A stretch of 64,000 nt of DNA from Clostridia bacterium (GTDB lineage Bacteria > Bacillota > Clostridia > Oscillospirales > Acutalibacteraceae): positions 124,001 to 188,000 of the forward strand of contig JAFQON010000036.1 of NCBI GenBank assembly GCA_017403185.1, given 5' to 3'. The translations under genes and the position numbers were made by a program. Of this stretch, positions 24,168 to 32,210 are shown one piece after another; positions within the stretch are counted from its first letter, which is position 1; every line of letters starts with the position of its first letter. Below the pieces are notes generated by a model that worked only from the letters and a program-made list of their open reading frames with translations, searched no databases and had not been told where the DNA came from.

Positions 24168-24997
24168 TTTTCTTCTCCCAAATCACACACAATAAGCTCG
24201 GGTCTGTTGAAAATCCTCAGCGGGAATGCGCTGTTGCCCAGACCTCTCGAAATAACCATTTTCGTTTTGCCGCTTGAATGCACACCCTCGGAATATTTTG
24301 GAAAAAATCCCTGATCGGGGGTAAAAACTCCGCCGATAAACGGCAGCCTCACCTGACCTCCGTGAGCATGGCCGCAGAAAACAATATCAAACCCGTATTC
24401 GGCATAAAGCGAGAAAAACTCGGGTCTGTGAGAAAGCAGGATATTTGTACCGTTCACGGCAGGAAGCTTTTTCAGCTCAGCTGAAAAGGCGATATACTGC
24501 TCATCTATAAGCTTACTGCCTGTAAATGCAGGGTCGTTAACGCCCGTAAGGCTGATTTTTTCACCGTTCCTGCTGATTTCAACCGTTTCATTTTCAAGAA
24601 TTTCAACGCCCGCCGCTTCAAGGCCGGCTTTAAGCTCCTCATATCTGCCAATCCTGTATTCATGATTGCCCGTAACATAATAGACGGGTGCGATTTCACA
24701 CACCTTTTTTGCAAAATCAACCGCAACGGGAATATCCGTGGAGTAATAATCCGCAAGGTCGCCCGTAATCACGATAATATCGGGCTTTTCGGCGGCGATT
24801 TTTTCAATCAGCCTGCCGCCGAAATCGGTGTTATGCAAATCCGACACCTGCACGATTCTGAAGCCTCTGAAGCTTTCGGGCAGATTTTCGGGCAAAAGCC
24901 TGTATCGGGTGACTTCAATGCTCTTGTTGCCCCAAAAAAGACCTGCCGCCGCAAGCAACAGCACAGCTGCAATAATAATTATCAGCTTCTTTTTCAT
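24164..24997 (-). CDS. Membrane-anchored metallophosphoesterase (YkuE-like)
   Basis: 277 residues: an N-terminal signal anchor (KLIIIIAAVLLLAAAGLFWG), then a calcineurin-like fold with the metal motifs VSDLHN, ITGDLADYYS, VTGNHEY, LLSHRPEF and FCGHAHGGQVRLP. All metal ligands are present. Related YkuE proteins act at the outer face of the membrane; the substrate here is unknown. First gene of a two-gene operon with the SanA-like protein. Confidence 0.87.
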   Translation of the reverse strand: MKKKLIIIIAAVLLLAAAGLFWGNKSIEVTRYRLLPENLPESFRGFRIVQVSDLHNTDFGGRLIEKIAAEKPDIIVITGDLADYYSTDIPVAVDFAKKVCEIAPVYYVTGNHEYRIGRYEELKAGLEAAGVEILENETVEISRNGEKISLTGVNDPAFTGSKLIDEQYIAFSAELKKLPAVNGTNILLSHRPEFFSLYAEYGFDIVFCGHAHGGQVRLPFIGGVFTPDQGFFPKYSEGVHSSGKTKMVISRGLGNSAFPLRIFNRPELIVCDLGEEK

Positions 24998-25054
24998 AAT
25001 TTACCTCTGATTTGAATACACGGCGGGACAAGGCATCCCGTAAATTTTCTCTGA

Positions 25055-25150
25055 AAGATAAAAGACGGAGAACGATATACCGTTCTCCGTCTTTTATCGG
25101 ATGGCTCTGACATTGTTGCTCAATGCAGATATATGGCATTACTACCATAC
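25055..25150 (-). ncRNA. Probable small RNA or attenuated leader before the metallophosphoesterase operon
   Basis: A strong minus-strand promoter (25185-25157) starts a transcript near 25150 that meets a perfect 14-base stem terminator, AAAGACGGAGAACG (25061-25074) / complement (25081-25094) plus T's, after about 60-95 bases. The next ORF (24997) starts beyond it. Either a stand-alone small RNA or a leader whose read-through feeds the operon. No known family recognised. Confidence 0.5.
25061..25094. terminator. Strong terminator between the SH3/WG gene and the metallophosphoesterase gene
   Basis: A 14-base perfect stem with a six-base loop; T-rich on the minus side (TTTTATCTTT). Confidence 0.85.
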
Positions 25151-25156
25151 TTCAAC

Positions 25157-25185
25157 AGTATAAACCATAAAAATCGCCAAGTCAA
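25157..25185 (-). promoter_or_regulatory. Promoter for the small RNA / leader
   Basis: Minus-strand TTGACT (25185-25180), 17-base spacer, TATACT (25162-25157). Confidence 0.65.
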
Positions 25186-25224
25186 CAGATTTTTCAAATT
25201 ATTTATTAAGAAATCCTTAATAAT

Positions 25225-26490
25225 TTATACGGATGTATTTGAAACTGTTGTATTTTGGGCTGTTTTTGCCTGAGTGGAGTCAGGCTCCTTGTATTCAACT
25301 ATAAAATCCGAGCTGACCCAGCCCGAGAAGGAATTATACTTCGCATATGCCCAGCCCGTAACCGACTTTGTGACGGTGATTACGGTGCCGTTGGGAATTT
25401 TTGCAATTACGGATGAATTCGGGTCCGCCTCGGCTCTCATGTTGAGCACGCTGCCCGCAGTTTTGATTATGTATTTGCCCTTTGCCACGGCAGGCTCTCC
25501 CATTGTTACGGGTGCTGCGGTTGTGGTGGGCATAACAGAGGCGAGATATTCTTTATCAATGGTGAGAAGCCCCCACACACCGCCCTTGCAGGCAATATAA
25601 ACGCCGTTGCCGCCCGGAAGAATGGCGTCAAATGAAAAATCCACAACCGTTTCGGCTTTTTTATTGATAATTCCGAATTTTCCGTTTTTGCTCACGGGAG
25701 CCACACCGCCCGAAAAAGCGAATGCGCAGTCGCTGCCCGTTGCATCGGCAGATGCACACGAATCAAAATCAAACGGGATAACCGTGACGCCGTTTTTGTT
25801 GATATAGCCCCATTTGCCGTCTTTTCTGACAGCCGCCATGCCGTCTGAAAAATCCATTGCATTCTCATAAATAAGTGCGATTTCAAGCTTGAGGCTCTGA
25901 CTCACATAGCCGTATTTCGCATCGTCTTTGAGCGAATTCGCAACGGGATAAAAACCGTTTGAGAGCTTGACCTCGCTTGTTTTGACTTCACCGGCATAGC
26001 CCTTTTCGTCAGTCCACGCAAGGTGCTTGCCCGCCTCACTCCAACAGGGAATCTGCTCGGGCTCGTGAAGACCGTGATACTGCCTTGAGGTAACGGTGCC
26101 CGTTGCAGGGTCAGCAAGCAAAAGGTAATCTGAGCGGGGGCTCTCAACAATATATCTGTAGTTTCTCCACACATCGCTGCAAACGGAGAATTCGTTATGC
26201 TCCGCTTTCTCCGTGATTTTGCCCTCAAAATTCATAAGACCTTTTTTTCCGCTTTCGGCATCGGTGAAAACTGCCATAACACCGTTGAGGCTTTTGACAT
26301 CGGAGATATTTTCAAATCCCTTGGTTGAAAAGGTATAATTATCATGCTCGGCAGGCTTGTCATCCTTGTTGACAATCCCGTTTACAATAAGAAATATCAC
26401 CGCAACCAGCACCGCCGTTGCAGCAACGCATATTCCCGCTATTGCCGCTTTCGGGAACTGCTTTTTCTTTTTAAATTGTATGTTTTTCAT
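25225..26490 (-). CDS. Membrane-anchored WG-repeat protein with C-terminal SH3 domain
   Basis: 421 residues from the ATG at 26490 (GGGGTG site); a GTG at 26499 lacks a site. A basic start KNIQFKKKKQF is followed by one membrane helix (AAIAGICVAATAVLVAVIFL), then WG-type repeats (MAAVRKDGKWGYINKNG; APVSKNGKFGIINKK), a Thr/Pro linker, and a bacterial SH3 domain near 345-405 (LNMRAEADPNSSVIAKIPNG). SH3b domains often bind peptidoglycan, so it probably faces the wall. Function unknown. Confidence 0.75.
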   Translation of the reverse strand: MKNIQFKKKKQFPKAAIAGICVAATAVLVAVIFLIVNGIVNKDDKPAEHDNYTFSTKGFENISDVKSLNGVMAVFTDAESGKKGLMNFEGKITEKAEHNEFSVCSDVWRNYRYIVESPRSDYLLLADPATGTVTSRQYHGLHEPEQIPCWSEAGKHLAWTDEKGYAGEVKTSEVKLSNGFYPVANSLKDDAKYGYVSQSLKLEIALIYENAMDFSDGMAAVRKDGKWGYINKNGVTVIPFDFDSCASADATGSDCAFAFSGGVAPVSKNGKFGIINKKAETVVDFSFDAILPGGNGVYIACKGGVWGLLTIDKEYLASVMPTTTAAPVTMGEPAVAKGKYIIKTAGSVLNMRAEADPNSSVIAKIPNGTVITVTKSVTGWAYAKYNSFSGWVSSDFIVEYKEPDSTQAKTAQNTTVSNTSV

Positions 26491-26523
26491 AGTCCACACC
26501 CCATATATAATGCGTAATTATCT

Positions 26524-26616
26524 GAGTGAATAGTGAAAAATGAATAATGAATATTATTTTTGGGTAAGAGCGAAGCCCTTCCGAAATTTTTCATTCTTTA
26601 TTATAAATTATTCACT
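26524..26616. repeat. Dispersed palindromic element, type A short copy
   Basis: Ends gtgaatagtgaaaaatgaat and attcatt/attattcac-like, inverted, with a single internal hairpin gggtaagagcgaagccctt. It lies upstream of the WG-repeat gene. Confidence 0.7.
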
Positions 26617-26775
26617 TTATCCCAAGTATACCACATATTTCCCCGTGTGGCAATTACAAAAGTATGACAATAATGTAACAAAATTATAATTTTCTCTTGT
26701 ATTTCTATAAAAAAGTAATTATAATAGTTATTATAATAGGATAATAGGGTCATAGTATGTATTTTTATTAAAGGG

Positions 26776-27258
26776 ATGATTAAAGTGTCCGTTGAAAATG
26801 TTCGCAGTTATCTTGCAGACTTCGGGCTTGAAGACAGGGTAAAGGAATTCACCGAGTCCTCGGCAACGGTTGAGCTTGCAGCAGCGGTTGTGGGGGTTAT
26901 CCCTGCAAGAATTGCAAAAACTCTTTCGTTTCTCTCGCCCGACGGTGCGGCGTTTCTGATTGTTGCGGCAGGCGATGCAAAAATCGACAACCGCAAATTC
27001 AGGGACTACTTCGGCTTCAAGGCAAAAATGCTCTCACCCGAGCAGGCGATTGACCTTGTGGGTCACGCAGTCGGCGGCGTATGCCCCTTTGCGGTTAAAG
27101 AAAATGTTGCGGTTTATCTTGATAAATCTCTGCAGAGGTTTGAAACGGTTTTCCCCGCGGCGGGCAGCGCAAGCAGTGCGGTTGAGCTCAATTGTGAGGA
27201 GCTTTTCAACGCTTCGCAGGCAAAGGAATGGATTGACTGCTCTAAATTACCCGAATAA
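26776..27258 (+). CDS. YbaK/EbsC-family aminoacyl-tRNA deacylase
   Basis: 160 residues. Family features are the VGVIPARIAKTLSF motif, FLIVAAGDAKIDNRKFRDYFG and HAVGGVCPFAV. Members remove wrongly charged amino acids from tRNA, often Cys or Ala from tRNA-Pro. The ATG at 26776 is directly on the AAAGGG site; a GTG nine bases later has better spacing and may be the true start. A second, clearer YbaK homolog lies at 53583. Confidence 0.8.
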   Translation: MIKVSVENVRSYLADFGLEDRVKEFTESSATVELAAAVVGVIPARIAKTLSFLSPDGAAFLIVAAGDAKIDNRKFRDYFGFKAKMLSPEQAIDLVGHAVGGVCPFAVKENVAVYLDKSLQRFETVFPAAGSASSAVELNCEELFNASQAKEWIDCSKLPE

Positions 27259-27328
27259 AAGTTACTTTTTTGTCACAGTTTTTTAATGAATCATATTCCT
27301 TTAAGGATTATAATAACAGGAGGATAAA

Positions 27329-28927
27329 ATGAGCAAAAAATATGTTATCGCTTACGATATCGGAACAACGGGTGTTAAAACCTGTCTTTTTGAAATTGAG
27401 CAGGAAATTAAGCTCATCGCAGCGGCAATGGAGGGCTACAACCTCTACATTCTGCCCGGCGGCGGCGCAGAGCAGGACCCTGAGGAATGGTGGCAGGCAA
27501 TCTGCAGCACCACCAAAACTGTTTTCGGCAAATGCGACATAAAGCCCGATCAGATTGAAGGCATCTCCTTCTGCTCACAGATGCAGGGTCTTGTGCTTGT
27601 TGACGATAACCTCAAGCCCGTGCACCGAGCCTTCAGCTATATGGACCAGCGAGCCAAAAAGCAGATTAAAGAAGGAATTGCAAACGGAATTCAGATTGCG
27701 GGCGCAAACATATTCAAGCTTATCCCCTCACTCATGATTACAGGCGCTGTTTCGGCAAGCGTTAAGGACCCCGTGTGGAAATACAATTGGGTCAAGGAAA
27801 ACGAGCCCGAAAACTTCAAACGAATTCACAAATGGCTTGATGTTAAGGAATACATAATCTGCCGCATGACGGACAGATGTGTTATGACCAGAGACTCCGC
27901 TTTCGGCACACTTCTCTATGATATCCGCAAGGGTAAGGAAGGTTGGAGCAAAACAATATGCAAGCTTCTCGGCGTTGACATAAACCATATGCCCGAAATC
28001 GTTGAGTCCACCGATTGGGTAGGCGGTCTTACGGAAAAGGCGGCTGCAGAGCTCGGCCTTAAAGCAGGCACGGCGGTATTCGGCGGCGGCGGCGATGCTT
28101 CACTCATCGGCGTTGGCGCAGGCAGCGTTGAGCTTGGCGAAACTCATGTTTACAACGGCACCTCAGGCTGGGTTTCAACCGTTGTTGACAAAAGCGTTGT
28201 TGATGCCTCGGCAATGATTGCCGCCATTATCGGCGCTCAGAAGGACAGCTTCAACTACTTCGCAGAGCTTGAAACCGCAGGCAAGTGCCTTGAATGGGTC
28301 AAGGACCACCTCGCACTCGACGAAATCGGCATCTTCCTTGAAAAGACGGATGTTGTGCAGTCAACCGAAACCGTATACACAAGCCTTTACGACTATCTTT
28401 CAAAGGTCGTTGACGAAATCCCCGCAGGCAGCCAGGGCGTTATATTCACACCGTGGCTTCACGGCAACCGCTGCCCGTTTGAGGACCCCAACGCAAGGGG
28501 AATGTTCTTCAACATCAGCCTTGATGTAGGCAAAACAGAGCTTATCCGTGCGGTGCTTGAGGGCGTATGTATGCACATGAGATGGTTCCTTGAAACTCAG
28601 GATAAGAAAATCAAAACCTCAAGCGTTATCCGCTTTGTCGGCGGCGGTGCACTTTCGGATGTTACCTGCCAGATTCTCGCCGATGTTACCGACAGAACAG
28701 TTGAAACCGTTGACAGCCCGCAAAATGTCGGCGCAGTCGGTGCGGCAGTTATTATGGCGGTGGGTCTTGGCGTTATCGACGATGTATCACACGCAAAACG
28801 CCTCATCCCCGCAAAGAAAACCTTTATTCCCAACCCCAAAAACAAAGAGGTTTATGACCGCAACTATGAGGTCTACAAAACTCTTTATAAAAATAATAAA
28901 GAAGCGTTCAAGGCTCTCAACGGCTGA
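27329..28927 (+). CDS. FGGY-family carbohydrate kinase (xylulokinase-like)
   Basis: 532 residues, ASKHA fold. The phosphate-1 motif is YDIGTTGVKTCLF, the catalytic Asp lies in SYMDQRAKKQI, and the C-terminal half has FGGGGDASLIGVGAG, NGTSGW and IRFVGGGALSDVTCQI. It phosphorylates a sugar or polyol; xylulose is the likely but unproven substrate, and no isomerase or transporter lies beside it. Ribosome site AGGAGG. The lipoprotein gene follows 29 bases later. Confidence 0.8.
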   Translation: MSKKYVIAYDIGTTGVKTCLFEIEQEIKLIAAAMEGYNLYILPGGGAEQDPEEWWQAICSTTKTVFGKCDIKPDQIEGISFCSQMQGLVLVDDNLKPVHRAFSYMDQRAKKQIKEGIANGIQIAGANIFKLIPSLMITGAVSASVKDPVWKYNWVKENEPENFKRIHKWLDVKEYIICRMTDRCVMTRDSAFGTLLYDIRKGKEGWSKTICKLLGVDINHMPEIVESTDWVGGLTEKAAAELGLKAGTAVFGGGGDASLIGVGAGSVELGETHVYNGTSGWVSTVVDKSVVDASAMIAAIIGAQKDSFNYFAELETAGKCLEWVKDHLALDEIGIFLEKTDVVQSTETVYTSLYDYLSKVVDEIPAGSQGVIFTPWLHGNRCPFEDPNARGMFFNISLDVGKTELIRAVLEGVCMHMRWFLETQDKKIKTSSVIRFVGGGALSDVTCQILADVTDRTVETVDSPQNVGAVGAAVIMAVGLGVIDDVSHAKRLIPAKKTFIPNPKNKEVYDRNYEVYKTLYKNNKEAFKALNG

Positions 28928-28956
28928 GAAATGCTCTTACGAAAGGATTTTTAACT

Positions 28957-29652
28957 ATGAAAAAGTATTTTGCTCTCATTTTGTGTGCATTAACGGTTTT
29001 AACCTGCTTTACTGCCTGCGCTCCCAAGGCAGAGCTTGTTGACGGCTACGCTGCCGTTACAAAAGAAGACGGCGGAGTTATCAGAGACCAGGCAGGCAAC
29101 ATTATCGTTCATGTTACCGATGAAAACGGCAGGCAGGTTGAAGGCGAGGACGGCGAATATGTAACAACCCCCATCGCTCTTGAGCATCCCATTGTTGTGG
29201 GCAGACGAATTGAAGCCCCCGATTATGCAATCAACATCCCTGACGGCTGGTCGGATAAGCTCACGGAAGCCGATCTTGACATTATGAAAGACGGCACAAA
29301 GGATAATCTCAGAATTCTCGTTCTCAGGGATACAACTCTCAATGATGTGCTTGAATCCAGAGCCGCAACAATAAACACCCTTATGAAAAACTTCCCCTCA
29401 GCTGAGTTTGGCACCAAGTCAGTTACCGTGGGTGACGGTATTTCGGCTCAGTACACCTACGGCTATGTTGACGACACGGGCGTAAGAGAGGATGACGGAA
29501 AAGGAAACCTTACCGTTATAAGCTCCTTCTTCGGCTTTATTATGTTTGAGAATAATGGCGACATTTACTGCTGCTCACTCACATCAAACAGAAATATGAA
29601 CGAAAACATCGATGAGATTCTCGGCATCCTCGGCACAATCGAATTCATTTGA
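28957..29652 (+). CDS. Putative lipoprotein of unknown function
   Basis: 231 residues. The signal peptide ends in a lipobox-like FTAC with Cys near residue 21. The mature part has a short acidic region (DENGRQVEGEDGEYV) and a fold of roughly 140 residues with PDYAINIPDGWSDK, resembling small lipoproteins that share a PsbP/DUF-like core. Ribosome site GAAAGGA. It lies between the sugar kinase and mreB and may be co-transcribed with either. Confidence 0.6.
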   Translation: MKKYFALILCALTVLTCFTACAPKAELVDGYAAVTKEDGGVIRDQAGNIIVHVTDENGRQVEGEDGEYVTTPIALEHPIVVGRRIEAPDYAINIPDGWSDKLTEADLDIMKDGTKDNLRILVLRDTTLNDVLESRAATINTLMKNFPSAEFGTKSVTVGDGISAQYTYGYVDDTGVREDDGKGNLTVISSFFGFIMFENNGDIYCCSLTSNRNMNENIDEILGILGTIEFI

Positions 29653-29677
29653 GAAATAAGATAAGGAGATATAAATT

Positions 29678-30694
29678 ATGCTGTTTACACAAGATATCGG
29701 TATAGATCTGGGCACAGCCAATACCCTCGTTTTTGTTAAGGGCAAGGGCATTGTTATCAGAGAGCCCTCGGTTGTTGCCGTTGACCAGAAGAGCAACCCC
29801 CCCAGAGTTGTTGCAGTCGGCATGGAAGCTAAAGAAATGATAGGCAGAACTCCCGGCTCAATCACCGCAGTACGCCCGCTTAAGGACGGCGTTATTGCCG
29901 ATTTTGAAATTACTGCAGAGATGATTGCGTCCTTCATAAAAAGAACAACAAAGAAAAACCCCTTCCAGAGAATCCGTGTTCTCATCTGCATCCCCTCGGG
30001 CGTTACCGAGGTTGAAAGAAAGGCGGTTTATGACGCCGCAAAGAGTGCGGGCGCAAAGTATGTAAGCCTTATCGAGGAGCCCATGGCAGCGGCTATCGGC
30101 TCGGGTCTGCCCGTAAGCGAAGCAACAGGCAGCATGGTTGTTGACATCGGCGGCGGCACTGCAGAGGTTGCCGTTATCTCGCTGGGTGATGTTGTTACCG
30201 CAAACTCTGCAAGAGTTGCAGGCGATAATTTCGACGAAGCAATCATTTCTTACATCAAGAAAAAATATAATCTTCTTATCGGCGAAAGAACAGCAGAGGA
30301 TATTAAAATCAAAATCGGCTCTGCTTACCCCTATGAGGGTGAGGGCACAATCAACATCAAGGGCAGAAACCTTATGGACGGCCTGCCGAAGAATGTTGAT
30401 GTCACAAGCGAAGAAATCCGCGAAGCTCTTGCAGACCCCGTTTCACAGATTGTTGACGCCGTTAAGTCAACTCTTGAGAAAACACCCCCCGAGCTTGCAG
30501 CCGATATAATCGACCACGGCATCATGCTCACGGGCGGCGGCGCTCTGCTCAGAGGCCTTGACCATCTCATTTCGGCAGAGACAAAAATCCCCGTTGTTAT
30601 CGCTCAGAATCCGCTCGACTGCGTTGCAGACGGCACCGGCATCTGCCTTGAAAATGATTCACTGAGCATCACAAGCAATAAGAAATATATCTGA
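29678..30694 (+). CDS. mreB: Rod-shape determining actin homolog
   Basis: 338 residues with the MreB actin fold: [52 protein letters not shown] and [14 protein letters not shown]. It polymerises on the membrane to guide lateral wall synthesis. First gene of mreB-mreC-mreD-mrdA. Ribosome site AAGGAG. Confidence 0.95.
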   Translation: MLFTQDIGIDLGTANTLVFVKGKGIVIREPSVVAVDQKSNPPRVVAVGMEAKEMIGRTPGSITAVRPLKDGVIADFEITAEMIASFIKRTTKKNPFQRIRVLICIPSGVTEVERKAVYDAAKSAGAKYVSLIEEPMAAAIGSGLPVSEATGSMVVDIGGGTAEVAVISLGDVVTANSARVAGDNFDEAIISYIKKKYNLLIGERTAEDIKIKIGSAYPYEGEGTINIKGRNLMDGLPKNVDVTSEEIREALADPVSQIVDAVKSTLEKTPPELAADIIDHGIMLTGGGALLRGLDHLISAETKIPVVIAQNPLDCVADGTGICLENDSLSITSNKKYI

Positions 30695-30705
30695 GGAGAA
30701 TATAA

Positions 30706-31548
30706 ATGATCCGCTTTCTGAAAAGTACAGCATTCAAAATATTTGCAGTCATAGCCGCAGCATTGCTTGCAGGCTCGCTGTTTGCTGTTGCTTCAAGGAG
30801 CGGGTCTTCGCCTTTGACAAGCGTGACAAGCGTTATTTTTTCGCCGCTCTCACGGCTTTCCTCTTATATTGTTTCAGAAATTCAGAATCTCCCCATTTCC
30901 TTCAAATCCTCATCGGCACTGCTTAAGGAAAATGAGGAGCTGAAAAAGGAAATTGACAATCTCACCGACCAGCTTGTTGACTACGAACAAATCAGGCACA
31001 AAAACGAATTCTATCAGCAGTTTCTTCAGATTAAAGAAGAACACACCGATTATGTTTTTGCCGAAGCGGCGGTTATCGGCAGAGATGCGGCGGATAACCT
31101 CGGCTCATTCACTCTCAACAAGGGCTCGGCACACGATATCAGCGTCAACGATCCTGTTATCTACGGCAACTGCCTTGTGGGCGTTGTCGCATCGGTCACA
31201 CCCACTCAGTGCACGGTCAACACCATTCTCAACCCCGCCGTCAGCGTAAGCGCCTATGAGGTCAGAACAAGGGATCTCGGCTTTGTCACCTCAACCGTAG
31301 CCCTCGCTCAGGAGGGTCACTGCCATATGCCCGGCCTTTCTTCTGAAACTTCGGTCACTGCAGGCGGTATTGTGTGCACCTCGGGCGTTGGCGGAATTTA
31401 TCCCCGTGACCTTGTAATCGGCAACATTGTTGATGTTGTTGACGGCACGGTTGATATCTCCGCAAGCGCAATCATCGAGCCGGGTGCCGATTTCTCAGAG
31501 CTGACCGATGTATTCATTATCACCCATTTTGACGGACAAAACTCATAA
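30706..31548 (+). CDS. mreC: Rod-shape determining protein MreC
   Basis: 280 residues: one N-terminal membrane helix, a coiled coil near 65-105 (LLKENEELKKEIDNLTDQLV) and a beta-barrel domain with DNLGSFTLNKGSAHDI, SVNDPVI and LVGVVASVTPTQCTV. It links MreB to the wall enzymes outside. Eleven bases after mreB. Confidence 0.92.
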   Translation: MIRFLKSTAFKIFAVIAAALLAGSLFAVASRSGSSPLTSVTSVIFSPLSRLSSYIVSEIQNLPISFKSSSALLKENEELKKEIDNLTDQLVDYEQIRHKNEFYQQFLQIKEEHTDYVFAEAAVIGRDAADNLGSFTLNKGSAHDISVNDPVIYGNCLVGVVASVTPTQCTVNTILNPAVSVSAYEVRTRDLGFVTSTVALAQEGHCHMPGLSSETSVTAGGIVCTSGVGGIYPRDLVIGNIVDVVDGTVDISASAIIEPGADFSELTDVFIITHFDGQNS

Positions 31549-31660
31549 TTGAAAAACTAATAATGAAGAGTGAAAAATTTCGGAAGGGCTTCGACCTTAC
31601 CTGATTGTAATTAGCGTCGCAGACCCGTAATTATTCATTTTTCATTATTCACTGTTCACT
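31549..31660 (+). repeat. Dispersed palindromic element, type A copy between mreC and mreD
   Basis: Starts at the mreC stop and ends six bases before the mreD start. Ends aatgaagagtgaaaaattt and attattcatttttcattatt; core hairpins partly decayed (ggaagggc-ttcg-accttacc). It appears to have replaced the normal ribosome site region of mreD. Confidence 0.75.
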
Positions 31661-31666
31661 TAATAT

Positions 31667-32185
31667 ATGACCATCGAAACACAAAACAAAAAGTTAATCA
31701 TCCGCAGGATATGCCTTGCCCTGATTTTGCTGCTGCTGTCCGTTCTTCAGAATACAGACGGACTTTTTCCGCAGATTTTCGGTGTCAGGGCTTTGTTGCT
31801 TATTCCCTGCGTTGTGTGCATTGCAATGTATGAGCGTGATATCTGGGGAATGCTTCTCGGGCTTTTTGCCGGCGCACTGTGGGATGTTTTTGCCTCAGGT
31901 GCAAGCTTCAACGCTCTGTTTCTTCTCACGGCGGGCTTTTTGTGCGGCACACTCATCAACACAATAATGCGCAACAATGTTGTCACCGCCACCCTGCTGT
32001 CATTCATCTCTGCGCTGATTTACAACATCGGCTACTGGGTATTCAATATCGTTATCACAAAAACGGACAGCGCATTTTTCATGCTGTGGCGCTACTACCT
32101 GCCGTGCATACTCTTCACAACACTGCTCACACCGCTCTTTTTCATTATCGTGCGTGCAGTTGAGAAAAAATTTAACGAGGAATAA
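31667..32185 (+). CDS. mreD: Rod-shape determining protein MreD
   Basis: 172 residues, five to six membrane helices, starting MTIETQNKKLIIRRICLALI with LLIPCVVCIAMYERDIWGMLLGLFAGALWD, typical of Firmicute MreD (positions 40-70). No good Shine-Dalgarno is visible before the ATG because the repeat element ends there. It acts with MreC and PBP2. Confidence 0.88.
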   Translation: MTIETQNKKLIIRRICLALILLLLSVLQNTDGLFPQIFGVRALLLIPCVVCIAMYERDIWGMLLGLFAGALWDVFASGASFNALFLLTAGFLCGTLINTIMRNNVVTATLLSFISALIYNIGYWVFNIVITKTDSAFFMLWRYYLPCILFTTLLTPLFFIIVRAVEKKFNEE

Positions 32186-32210
32186 AAGATTTTGAAAAGG
32201 AGGTAATATT

